From contig OX336339.1 in NCBI GenBank assembly GCA_946902875.1, positions 23,777,349 to 23,841,348 on the forward strand: DNA of 64,000 nt. The letters run 5' to 3'. The position numbers and the translations under genes are program-made. How positions within the stretch are numbered: position 1 is the first letter of the stretch; each line of letters starts with the position of its first letter. The notes below the pieces were generated by a model. The model did not search any database, was not told the origin of the DNA, and saw only the letters and a program-made list of their open reading frames with translations. This DNA comes from Nematopogon swammerdamellus (lineage: Eukaryota; Arthropoda; Insecta; Lepidoptera; Adelidae). Of the stretch, positions 39,538-50,465 are shown piece after piece.

Positions 39538-40151
39538 GTATTGCTATGTCCACACTTGTGCGCTTTCGTCTTCAACACGGGCATGCGTCATGATGCATGC
39601 CTCAGCGCACGACGCATGCGCTGTTGCGTGCGTAGACGCATGCTTCAAATCAGTTGAACGGGTAGCGTACGTTGAGACGCACGCGTACCCGTCGGTGGTG
39701 GAAAACCGTGCAACTCGCTGTGCGTCACGATGTCATCTGAGCAAGAAACTTTAGCTTTTATCGAAGATTACCGTGCTAATCCAGCGTTATGGGACCATAC
39801 GAATAAAGACTACACCACTCGCTATTGGTATTTCTAAAAATTTAGACGTAAAAACAGTAAAAAATAAAATTAAGAGTCTCCGCTCTTATTATATATTATA
39901 TACATAGGTATATTATATATTATATGCGTATATATATATTATATATATATATATACGCGTCCATCTTTCTGCTAAATCCGCCGACGACTGGTGGATGAGG
40001 CATGCAACTGGCGCACAAGTGTGGACAGTAAGCTGCATGCCTTTAGATGCATTAAACAGAGGCATGCGCTAGACGAAAGTTGAATAGAAATAGTTGAAAG
40101 TTGAAAGTTGAAAGTTGAAGACGAAAGCGCACAAGTGTGGACATAGCGACG
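39538..40151. mobile_element. TIR element carrying a MADF-domain pseudo-exon
   Basis: Inverted ends gctatgtccacacttgtgcg and 'cgcacaagtgtggacatagc' match over about 33 bp, with a third internal copy near 40012. On the plus strand at 39729-39820 is MSSEQETLAFIEDYRANPAL followed by WDHTNKDYTTRYW and a stop, a MADF DNA-binding domain start; after the stop, KNLDVKTVKNKIKSLRSYY continues the MADF pattern. It is a broken accessory gene of a PIF/Harbinger-like transposon (inferred). Confidence 0.6.
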
Positions 40152-40389
40152 TTTGTGCGAGGGCGCTGCTGCAGCGTTAAGGTAGGGTTGTCAAATTTGA
40201 AAATGTCCTTACACTGGGGGAAAATATCGCGGCAAAAGATATGTATAGTAGTCCTATAAGGTAGGTAGGTACTTACTTATTTTTTATTTTATGTATTGAA
40301 TTATAGGAAGATTGCTCACTACTCACTAATAAAATAACAGATAGACTTCGATTTCTGCTAACACCACAGACTAAGAAGAGATACTATAG

Positions 40390-40530
40390 TGCGCGGGACG
40401 GATCTCGGCGTGTCGTCACCGCAGCGGGCGACCCGCCACGCGAATACAATATACAAGTACGGTGCGGGTGCGAGGGAGAACACTGACGAACCGCTGCGGC
40501 GGCGACACGCCGAGATCCGCCCCGCGCTTT
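40390..40530. repeat. GC-rich inverted repeat (39-bp arms)
   Basis: The arm gcgcgggacggatctcggcg at 40391 and its inverted match 'cgccgagatccgccccgcgc' near 40509 pair over about 39 bp with three mismatches, around a 60-bp loop. Stable hairpin in RNA. No coding. Confidence 0.65.
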
Positions 40531-40639
40531 ATAACAACGTACGCGTGAACGGGTGAAACGCGAGACATTCATCTGGCAGCACTGTGGCGGCGTTAGTTCC
40601 GCTCTCAGCCACGTTCATTTCAAGCCTTGTAGCGCTGTC

Positions 40640-41215
40640 TTAGTCGTGGGGAATATATTATACAGCAGGCAACATATTTTATATTATAAATTTACAGCAT
40701 TTATAACGTTAGAAATATTCCACCACATCTGCTGTTTGCTGTAATGCTGTTTTGCTATTTATCTCGTACGTACCGCCATCTAGTTGATATAATAAAAATT
40801 ATTTGTTGTAGCCTGTAGGTATTTGAAGCTCTCGCTCGATAGAGGGCAGTGTTTATTCTATTTTGTAACTTAACCCTTAATGCAATGACATAAGGTTACA
40901 TTTTAAATAATAAAATAAAACAGCAGACTCGCACGTTGGAAATATATCATAGACTAGACTGCTGTTTGTTAGAAACAGCAACCATAAACAGCAGACTGGC
41001 ACGTTAGAAATATATTATAATTCTGCCTGCTGTATTCCCGTGATATATTTATCTCTTATTTCAATTATGCTAGTTATTGTAACAGCGTTAGGTTCAAATT
41101 CCAACAACATCACCAAAAACAGCATTCTAACGATACAGCACTTTAAAACAGCTGCGATATAAAAACAGCAGATCATTATAACGTGCTGTTGAAAAACAGC
41201 CGTTGTCCCCCTCTC
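40640..41215. repeat. Cluster of cagcag...ctgctgt motif units
   Basis: At least six units of the form aaacagcag-(N)-acgttagaaata, several closed by tgctgttt, occur in both orientations (for example about 40662, 40920, 40965, 41025, 41120 and 41165). They form short hairpins upstream of the gene-like unit at 41823. Function unknown; see findings. Confidence 0.5.
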
Positions 41216-41499
41216 TACGCTGTCTGCAGTATTGTTGTGTGGGCCACAGACAGACACGCACGCCACAGATTACATACATAAATATCTGTACAGTTTGTGC
41301 ACCGATTCCGGATTTCTTGTAACAAACCATAGGCAAATGAACACCCTCTAAAAGCCACAAAAGAAAATGCAAGTTATTAGAGTTTACGTATTTTTCATTA
41401 TTATGGTGTAACAAAACACTATTCACAATTTGTGTTGTTTTTATGTACGGAATCTTATTTGAATAAAAAAACATACTTATTCGCACGAAATGAGAGCGC

Positions 41500-41760
41500 C
41501 GGGAAGAGCGAGCATATATATACATTATTTTATTTATCTGTGAGAGCGAGGGCGCGGGCGGCGGCGGCGCGGGGGTGGGCGAGGCGAGCGAGCGAGCGAG
41601 GCACGCGCCGCCGCCCCTCCGCCGTCGCGCCGGTCGGCCAGCCAGCCAGCCAGCCATCTGCCATCTGCCATACGCGCGGCCAAAGAATATAATAGCGCGC
41701 GGCGCGCCTTGCGTGCGTGTGCGGGCGGTGCGAGTTGTGCGTGCGTTATTCCATTTGTAT
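41500..41760. promoter_or_regulatory. CpG-rich segment directly upstream of the 41823 frame
   Basis: A dense CG stretch with (gcga)n and (cagc)n runs (41578-41660) ends about 60 bp before the start codon at 41823. Base composition differs sharply from the neighbours. It looks like a promoter or 5' UTR of the gene-like unit, but no core promoter element is clear. Confidence 0.35.
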
Positions 41761-41822
41761 ATGTTACCTTGTTAACTGCATAAGTTAGGTAGTTATGATT
41801 TATGAAGCTGTGAAAGACTACA

Positions 41823-42260
41823 ATGGAGGTTGAAAACAATAAATGTGTTATATGTGGTCGCATACTGGACGTTAATGTAGTGATTGTTAAAGAAAGGGGA
41901 TTATTAAAGTTCATAGAATCGAGCAATGTAAGAGATGACGGAAAAGCAGACTGTTTTATGGACCGTGCTGAAATAAAACTACACAAAACCTGCCGAATTA
42001 CATATAATAATCCCAAATGTATTGAAGCGGAAAAGAAGAGGAAAAAGAAAGAATCAGAAAAATTATCACAATCAATCAGCGAGTTCGACTTCCAAAACCA
42101 GTGCTTGTTTTGCGACAAGGATGCGTCATTCGAATTTCAAAAACAACAAAACAAGAAACCTTCATCCAGCAGAATTTCAGTGGGTCAAGTGAAGAGGTTG
42201 GACACTCAAAATTCAATACTGAATGCATGCACTACACATGATGATGACTGGAGTAAGCAA
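41823..42260 (+). CDS. Exon 1 of a large uncharacterised zinc-ligand protein family
   Basis: 146 codons from ATG. Two CxxC pairs are visible (CVICGRI near residue 8, CLFCDKD near residue 98) together with HKTCRITYNN, a recurring Cys/His pattern. The exon ends in a perfect gtaagt donor (phase 0) and joins in frame to 45246. I recognise this architecture as a recurrent, unnamed protein family in metazoan genomes; I cannot give it a function. The downstream part of this copy is broken (see the next entry). Confidence 0.6.
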
Positions 42261-42406
42261 GTAAGTTGTATTTTACCTAACTTATCACGCGAACACTAAG
42301 TAGACGGTAGAAGTAGGTACAGTCAGCAAAATAATTATGCGGTTCAATGGTATTTGACTAACTTCGCTCGAATTAGGTAAGTTCGAGAGTAGTTGTCGTA
42401 GGTAAG

Positions 42407-42709
42407 AGCGGCGGGTGACCGAGTGGTTTGGGCGTCGGCTTCTCTTGCGAGAGGTCCGAGGTTCGATTCCGGTCGGCTTGTACCAATGAGTTTTTTCGGA
42501 TGGAAAAATTTACGTACATACCTACACCTGCTGCTTCACCGTTCGGAACCGGTGTAAAACTGTAGGTCCCTGCCCTTGCCCGTTATACTAGGTGGTAGAC
42601 TCAAATTGTAGCTCACTGGGTTGGTACCACCGCACTGGATGTAAGATGGCCGCATAGCAGCCTCGGCTGTGTTCTCCTCTAGTCCAGTATAGCCAGCTCC
42701 AAAGGGAAG
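42407..42709 (+). repeat. S2 SINE, full head, truncated tail
   Basis: tRNA-Ser-like head gcgggtgaccgagtggttt at 42409 with ggttcgattccgg, then the S2 body ending at an S1 copy inserted at 42709. Lies in the intron of the 41823 unit. Confidence 0.75.
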
Positions 42710-42919
42710 TTTTTTTTTTTTTTTTATGGAAACTGACACTGTTGGCTACATCACCTACAACATCCGTGATGTCAGCCCATAACACCGGGTGAACCAGTGC
42801 TTGCTTCCCTTCGGTCGTGCCGGCTACACTGAACTGGACGGAAAACACAAACTATTTACATAGCCGTTTCGACCGACCTTTCATTCAGTGCGGTGGTACC
42901 AACCCGGGCGGGTTTAACC

Positions 42920-44431
42920 CAGTGGCGGCTTTGACCTATAAATCTTAGTGAGGCGACTAAAAAATCCACCTACATTGCTATTACTTTATGATAAATTGAA
43001 AAACCTAAACCTAATTTGTTTTGGCCCTAACAATACTTAACCAAAAACTACTATCGAATCGCGCACCGAGGGTACCGTATCGCCATGTCACGGCTAGCGC
43101 CACTAGATGAATTTCATAACACGCCACGCCATCTAGATGGCGTGTTATGAAATACTTCATATTAGTTAGTCACGATTAGAAAATGATTCATCATCTATTT
43201 GGTAGATGGCGCGCGCGCATACACTTTTTGAAACCAAAAAGTGTATGCGCGCGCGCCATCTATGGGAACCCCCGTGAGTTTTTTACTTTTTCTTATTTTC
43301 ATTATTTTTTGTTATATCGGCCATAATAACACATTTTCTGTGAACATTTCAACGGGCTACCAAATTACGGTTCAAGAGATACAGGCCTCGGACAGACGGA
43401 CGGACAGACAAGCGGCGGGTGGCCGAGTGGTTTGGGCATTGGCTTCAAATGCGAGAGGTGCGAGGTTCGAATCCGGTCGGCGTGTAACAATGAGTTTTTT
43501 CTGACGAAAAAATTTACGTGTATGCATACCTACACCTGCTGCTGCCGCATAGCAGCCTCGGCTGTGTTCTCCTCTAGTCTAGTATAGCCAGCAATCCAGG
43601 GAAGTCTCCGGTATGGCACCTACCTTCTCGGAGGTGATATTGGCTGGTCGGAGCATGCGCTTTGGCCCCTCCGGCTCAGCCACCCATACCGGATTACATA
43701 AAAAAAAAAGACAGACGGACGGACGGACAGACAGACAGACAGACAGACGGCGTAGGCTTAGTAATAGGGTCCCGTACCGGATACGGAACCCTAAAAACAA
43801 AAAAAAAAGAATTCGCAAAAGTGAGATTCGAACCAACGTCACTAGTTTGAAAAGCGAATCATATACCATTGAGCTATGAAACTTACCGTAACTAGTGCGA
43901 ATTTCGCCATCATGTTAATCACGGAGGTAAAACAAACCGACTTATAGAAAACGTGAATCGCTCCATCTCGCTCTGCATTCTTTTAATTGCATATAGATGT
44001 CTCGTCCGGCGCCATTTATCAGAGCCTCAGCTGCTCCCTACATCCAAAGTCTCCAAGGTCAACCTGTTGTCTTTACGCTTGGTGAAGCGATATCAAAATA
44101 AGCGATTCGTCGCCGCACCGGACCGGGGTGAGTCACCATATGCCATGCCGTACGTGACACGCACGTCACACGTCACGTCTGTGTGTGTGTGCGTGCTGTG
44201 TTGGTGGTGTTGATGCACTAACACATCTTTAACGTATTTCGTCGCGCGCGTCGCACCAGCCGCCTCCGCCTCCTCCGCGCCGCCGCGCTAATATTGTGAT
44301 CATTTCGGATCGGATATACTTGACTTTTTTAAGTTTTCTTTCTTGATATTTTGAAATGTTTTTTTTTCTTTACTTTCAAGATAATTAAGTGAGGCGGTGC
44401 TTCACTTGCTTCACCTGGGGAACCGCCACTG
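42920..44431. mobile_element. hAT-type element (1.5 kb) with 8-bp target duplication, splitting an S1 SINE
   Basis: Ends cagtggcggc...ccgccactg, same family as 8357-8574. Flanking 8-bp duplications gtttaacc at 42912-42919 and 44432-44439 rejoin the S1 sequence (42713-42919 with 44432-44553). The interior holds an M1 copy that is itself split by an S2 SINE, plus a weak ORF (43953-44213) I cannot assign. No transposase. Confidence 0.85.
43055..43798. repeat. M1 MITE split by an S2 SINE
   Basis: M1 left part 43055-43411 and right part 43713-43798 are separated by an S2 SINE (43412-43705: gcgggtggccgagtggtttg ... ccggattacataaaa). Repeated gacagacggac flanks the SINE. This is a third insertion level inside the hAT element. 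Confidence 0.75.
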
Positions 44432-44555
44432 GTTTAACCCTACCACCTAGTAATATAAGAAGGGAGTCATATCCCTTAGTCGCCTTTTACGACATAAATG
44501 GGGAGAGATGCAGTGGGGCTATTCTTTTAAAGTACCGGCCCCACACGGTACAAAT

Positions 44556-45240
44556 GTCAAGTCTCCGATATGGCACCTATCTTCTCGGAGGTGATATTGG
44601 CTGGTCGGACCATGTGCTCTGGCCCCTCTGATTCAGCCACCCATACCGGATTACATAAAAACAAAACAAAAAGTTCGCAAAAAATCATAAATATATTTTT
44701 ACTATCAAAATCTATATGTAGATATAAAAAAATCTAAATTAAAATTATAAAAATTTTTTTATCATGTCTGTTATAGTTTTTTGGGTTACCCGTTAGCGGT
44801 AAGCGCATTAATTTTATTGTTTGTGTATTTTTTTTTATAAATAATAATTATTTCATAGTTTTATTTTTTTGCACACTCCTCTGAATGCAATATTTAAAAA
44901 AATAATAATAATTAGGTAACACATTAATTTCAAAATGAATACATAAAAATATTATAAAAAAATAATTCACATTCTTTAGTATAGTTTTTAAGGTTCCTTA
45001 GTCAACAAGGAATAATAACCCTTTAAGTTTCGCCACGTTCGTTCGTATGTCCGTCCGCGGCTTAGCTCTTAGTACTAGAAAGCTCTAATTTGGCATGAGC
45101 ATACATATTAGTGACACCGACCAAGTGGTAAAATAAAATCTTGAAAAAAAAATTGTACACGTAACGTGGAGGTGATTTTTTTATGGTATATCCCACAATG
45201 TGGGGTAGCGTTGGATAGGTCGTTCAAAGGTTGCTTTTTT
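44556..45240. repeat. S2 3' end, AT-rich intron and dispersed repeat
   Basis: S2 3' end (44560-44658), AT-rich intron DNA, and at 44985-45200 an inverted copy of the repeat seen at 35454-35668 (gtccgtccgcggcttagctc, 'gaccaagtggtaaaataaaa'). Confidence 0.5.
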
Positions 45241-45245
45241 TTCAG

Positions 45246-45690
45246 GTATTATTGCGGATTAACAAAGTAAATATCTTGGAAAAAAATGCAAGATACCACT
45301 ATGGCTGCTACAGCAAGTTTTGTAACTCTTACCGAGCAACTGGGGCCAAGCGTGGACGACCACTATCACAAGTCGATGAAACTGATATGCATCAAGTTTT
45401 CGAGTTTATAGAAGGTAATCGGGAAGACTGTAAATTTTCACTGTTAGAAATTAGAAATGCTTTAAATAATATCACTCTGCCTAGTGATGCAATGATCAAA
45501 TATCATTTAAAGCAAAGGTACAGGGACAAAGTTATTATTTCTTCTGGGAATCCATCGATTATCTGCTTTCCAGCAAACACCCTTCAAATCATTGAAAATT
45601 CTTGGTATGAGAAATGGGACAAAAACTACGACTTGGAAAAACTGAGGATTGTTGATATGGCTGGTCAAATTATCTTACAAGATTTTTTTA
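45246..45690 (+). pseudogene. Exon 2 of the uncharacterised family, cut by a SINE
   Basis: After acceptor tttcag the frame reads VLLRINKVNILEKNARYHYG, CYSKFCNSYRATGAK, continuing the Cys/His pattern (ARYHYGCYSKF). It ends at about 45690 where a minus-oriented S1 SINE is inserted. The exon-1 join is in phase. Confidence 0.6.
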
Positions 45691-46075
45691 AATTTTTTTT
45701 TTTTATGGATACTGACACGGTTGTCTACATGTCCTACAACATCCGTGATGTCAGCCCATAACACCGGGTGAGCTAGGTGCCATGTCAGTGCTTCCCTTCG
45801 GTCGTGCCGACTCCACTGAACTGGGCGGAAAACTATTTACATAGCCGTTTCGACTGACGTTTCATTCAGTGCGGTGGTACCAACCCGGGCGGGTTGAACC
45901 TTACCACCGAGTAAGGTAATAAGTGAAGGGACCTACAGTTTTACGTGGAATCCGAACCACGGTCAGCCTCCAACGGTCGAGCGGTCACCCATCCAAGAAC
46001 TGACCGCGCCCAGCGTTGCTTAACAATCAATAGCGACAGCCAACTGTCTGCACCACTGAGCTGTCGATGCTGACA
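45690..46075 (-). repeat. S1 SINE inserted in the uncharacterised gene
   Basis: Full-length minus-oriented S1 copy, from an A-tail complement (tttttttttttatggat) at 45693 to the head near 46070 (ccactgagctgtcg). The coding frame of the host unit is interrupted exactly here. Confidence 0.8.
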
Positions 46076-46139
46076 AAAAATCATAAAATCACGCCCATAC
46101 GAAACATAGGTACATGTATCCATCTCCTAATACTTTTTT

Positions 46140-47878
46140 AAACACAATGAGAAATGATTACCCGGAAAGTTTATTATTATCACTAAAGACAGTTATAATG
46201 AATAATAAATAATACAAAAAATAAAGATCATCTTGAACGTAAATGCTTCTCGATTGCACATACAGTAATTAGTGCTGTCCGTCCACGAAGCTTTAGATCA
46301 CCAATACTATTGGGAATAGGGAGTCTTATTCACCATAAATAAGCTTCGAGATATTTGATAGACTTGCTTAGTTCCTTAGGATTTTGCATGAACTACTATG
46401 AACCTCTAAAGTTTGAAGTATCTGGAATAGCTACATATGTCCCAAAACATGAGACCCCGCATTTCTCGCAATTCATTTATGATAACGCTGATGTTAACGT
46501 TGTACTTTAGACAGGAGAGACACATTTCACACTATGGGTGGCATACAATGTGTGACTCCGGTGCAAACTTCAAGTTTGAGTGAACAAATTCAACGACTCA
46601 AGTATGTTCCTCAAGGATTTCTGAGACGCTTTGATCAAGTTCCCGTGAAGACTTACCAAAAACCAATAACATCTGGCTTGGATAATACAATTTACAAGGC
46701 ACAAGTAATTGAACAAGAATTTGAACTCTCTTTGACTGATTTGATTTGGCTGTAGGGTAAATCGCAGGAGTCGTTAATGGTACCAGGTTGGCACAGCTTT
46801 ATGATTGAAACGCATAACGATGAGGTCCATCTTGAGCACCTTACTGAAGTCAAACCACTTCCATTTATAAATGCACCAGCATCTAACTACAACACTATAC
46901 TTTCTGCTTTAAGTTACTCAGCTGAACAATGCCGGCAAAATAATATAGATTGTTGCATTGTTACATTTGACCAGCCCTTATACCTTAAAGCGCAGGAGAT
47001 AGTAAAATCCTCGCAAAACCCAATGATTCAAAATATTATTGTCAGACTAGGAGGTTTTCATCTCGTAATGTCTTTCATGGGTGCTATTGGAAAAATTGTG
47101 AAAGGAAGTGGTTTAAAAGAATTGTGGCTATGTGCGTATGCTGAAGGATCTATTGAAGAAATGATGGCCGGGCATCATTATGAACGAGCTGTTAGGGCAC
47201 TTATGCTTTCTAGTGTGGCCTTGTTTGAAATGATAAAAAATAACATGGAGTTAACTTTGGACGAAAAATCACAACTAGACACTGTATTGCACGAAATATT
47301 GGAAAATGAAAAATTAAGTGAAACGGAAAAAGAAGACTTAACAACAACTAAAAACAAGTTTGATATAACACTCCAAAAACTTAAGTTGAGAGGACCTACA
47401 GCTCAACTTTGGGTCTTATTTCAAAATGATAATGCTGGTAAAACAGTTTATAAAAGCAGAGAGGACTGGTGACTGGTTTTTGCATCTCGACACTATAAAA
47501 AGAATGCTACCATATTTCCATGCAGCTGGACACTTAAATTACTCGAAATCTGCGAACTTGTATGTGCAAGAAATGACGTGTACAAGAAAAAATGACGCCA
47601 AATTATTATGAGAAATTTGTGAAAGAAGGGCTATTTACGACAAAGAGAACAAAAAAAAACCTTGTTCTGGGACATGGACCAACATGACTATAGAACAAAG
47701 TTTAATGAGATCGATGAAAATCGCGGGTGGACTTACTCAAGGTAAGGTTACTGATGACGTTTTAGGAAAATGGGTGCTCGGATTACCCATCTTTCACTGC
47801 ATAACTGAAACAGTTGATAATTTATGTGAGAGTGAATCGTTTACTAAGTATTTAAAATTAAATTATAAAGAATTATAA
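46140..47878 (+). pseudogene. C-terminal two-thirds of the uncharacterised family, multiple frameshifts
   Basis: The same protein continues in changing frames. Pieces include HLERKCFSIAHTVISAVRPR, YVPKHETPHFSQFIYDNADV (46140-46500), MGGIQCVTPVQTSS (46534), a clean 231-codon stretch (46777-47472) with SNYNTILSALSYSAEQC, GGFHLVMSFMGAIGKIVKGS and AGHHYERAVRALML, then DWFLHLDTIKRMLPYFHAAG (47466 on) and TWTNMTIEQSLMRSMKIAGG (47675-47878). At least three stops or frame changes show the copy is dead or very old. No DDE, RT or integrase motif is visible. Confidence 0.6.
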
Positions 47879-48149
47879 AATCTAACAGAATTTACATATT
47901 GTCATATTAAAAAATGCTCCCGCTTTAGCCCTGAAAATATCTGGTCAGGAAAACTATCGAGTAAAATTTTTCACTTCGTATAAATTTTGTTTTGCTGACT
48001 ATACACTATACACTAACTACTCGAAGCGGGGCGAGAAAAAGCGGTAGGTAGGTATGCCGATATTAGTTCAGCCCGATTGTGTTAGGGTCATGAAAGGTAG
48101 GGTCAGTTTGAACTGATGCAAATTTGAAGCGAATCGAAGCGTCAATCTA

Positions 48150-48345
48150 AAACCGACTTCAAAAATGTATGAAATAAAAAAAAATCTAACCCTAGAGTTG
48201 AAGGCGGTGCAAAAGAAGGCTACACAAAATCACAACAGGATATCATCCAATCGTGTTTTCTTTCATCCGTCATTTTTACTTGCTTTAGCACCGCCTTCAA
48301 CTCTAGGGTTCGATTTTTTTTTTATTTCATACATTTTTGAAGTCG
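48150..48345. repeat. Foldback palindrome, related to 32275-32625
   Basis: The arm aaccgacttcaaaaatgtat / 'aaccctagagttgaaggcgg' and its inverted match at 48283-48345 bound about 75 bp. Same family as the larger foldback in Pcmt intron 4. Confidence 0.8.
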
Positions 48346-48349
48346 GTTT

Positions 48350-50460
48350 TTATATTTTTTTAAATAGTTTTTTATTTCACCGTTTTTTTATATCGATTCA
48401 TATATTTCAATACACTGACAGAACATTTCAAAATATTATTTAATACTTTTTAGGTCTGTGGTAAGTGCTGACGTACCTATCGACATGCTTATGTTTTCTT
48501 ATTGGTGAAAAAGTCCACACCACAAAAGTTGTGCGGAAGGTAACCACACACCATAGTTTTTGTTGGTTTTTCAAAAACTGATAAATTTCGATAAAATTTA
48601 TATGGGACTACCTCTGAAGTATGACCTACCAACCAAAAAAAGAATTTTCAAAATCGGCCCACAATTGACGGAGCAATCGCGTTAAAAACATAAAAAAAAA
48701 CATACAGTCGAATTGAGAACCTCCTCCTTTTAGGAAGTCGATTGAAAATTATATTGACCACATTGACCATTGACATTCGTAGGTATTGAGATTGCAGACG
48801 CGCGCTTTGTACAAAATATTATCTCTATAGGTAGGTAGATACACATTTAATTTTGTTCATTACGTAGCGGAGATAAGAGACAATCAATACTAAATTTGAT
48901 AGATATGTAATTTATTTATGAACGCCTCGCATAGAAGAAATCGTAGGTACCGAACGAACGTGTGTGCGTGCGTATGCCCCCCGCCGGCCGCCGCCTGCCT
49001 GCGTCCGTCCGCTTTGACCGCAACAACTGTTTTAGTGTTTTATTCATTTATATCGTGCATGAAAATTACACAAATTTACAATGTAGATTTTTCATGCATT
49101 TATGAAATTGAATATGTCAACTCTAATAATTATAAAATTATTAAAATAATATAAATAATAATTTTAAGCTTTTGTAGCTTGGAAAAAAAATTGAAAATCT
49201 TAAAATTGCGTGCCCTAATTTGGCAAAAATTTATTTAATGGGCATATGTAAGTGATCTGAGATAGGAAATAACTGAATCACTTATTTACCAAAGTACACA
49301 TGTCCAAAAATCAATATATTTTTTTATTATGGTAACATATTTCTTGAGCCGAGACGCATCGTTTTGCACCAAACCAAAGTGCACAAGTATGGGACTGCAC
49401 AAGTATAGAAATATTAAAATAAATTACCACAAAGTTTTAGTTCACAAACCTAAGAGCACATATCCGGCGCATGTGCACTTTGGATAGTTAAATGGAACGC
49501 AAATGCCAGCTGTCAATGTGACAGTTAACCTAACTGCATTGAAAAATGGACTAGGAACATGCTGATCGTGCTGTAGAACAAGACCGGCCTAATGTAATGT
49601 GAGCATTTTTATTATCCATACAACATTTGTCCTATATAACTTTCCAAACAATACATGTCCAAAAATAAAAAAATATATATTAAAAAATCTGCAAATAATA
49701 TAATTTTCAACAATATTGCATTTCTCCTGTAAATTTGCATTTTTGGACATGCGTTCTTCAGTAAATAAGCGATTCAACTATTTAGTCAATTGTATTTTTT
49801 TTTGCACTGTTTTTACATACTGACCGTAGGTCAGTTTGCACTGGACGAATATGACACAAGCTGGGTTTGCACACTCCGCAGGCTATCCTAGATATGATAC
49901 CATAATTATTTTAAACTTTAAATTTATTTTGCCAGTTTTGAATTGAATAAAAAGAATCAACCACACCACGAATCATCGAATTGCTGAAAAAGCAAGTGAC
50001 AGATGTTACACAAAACGCAATAATAAGGTTCATAGGTACGACTGTCAGCCACAGTCCACAGGCAAGAAATAAGCAACTTTAGAATTTTTTATACTTATGA
50101 CCTCAAAATAGCCCAGCGATATCGGTCTATAATATCAAACCCTGAACCATGCTGCCTCAACCACAAAATGAGAAAATGCAAAGAGGTTGTAGGCTTCAAT
50201 CATAAAAATATTATTAACTATTTTTTCCGTCTATGGTTGTAGGTATGTACATACCTACATCTTTGTCAAAGAGCATGATGAATTTGAGTGCGTGTGAGTG
50301 TGTGTGTGAGGGTGTCTGTGTGTGTGTGTATTTGTGTGTGTCCGTCCAGCTACCTTCCGCCTCAACGCCTTAACCGATTTCGTACAAAATTCGTATTTTG
50401 AAAGGATTATCTAGGGGTACCTTTTTTTAAATTCGAAAAAATAAGGGTAGCTATGTTTTG
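48350..50460. other. AT-rich intergenic DNA, no gene seen
   Basis: Contains a repeat scrap at 48530-48740 (inverse of the 30600-30660 motif), a CpG-rich patch at 48940-49020, a tandem-like pair of tacatgtccaaaaat motifs (49294, 49650) and a (gt)n microsatellite at 50290-50345. No coding signal is supported. Confidence 0.5.
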
Positions 50461-50465
50461 CCATA

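Noticed and set aside
43801..43890. Minus-strand tRNA gene (gattcgaaccaacgtcac region)
   Set aside because: There is a B-box-like motif and a gagctatga end but no convincing cloverleaf. It sits inside the hAT element, so it is probably another tRNA-derived repeat.
43953..44213. 86-codon frame (MNRSISLCILLIAY...)
   Set aside because: No domain, no splice context, located inside a non-autonomous hAT element.
41823..47880. Endogenous virus or Maverick/Polinton
   Set aside because: No polymerase, integrase, ATPase or capsid motifs are visible, and the unit has a spliceosomal intron.
50290..50345. Regulatory GT repeat
   Set aside because: An ordinary dinucleotide microsatellite.
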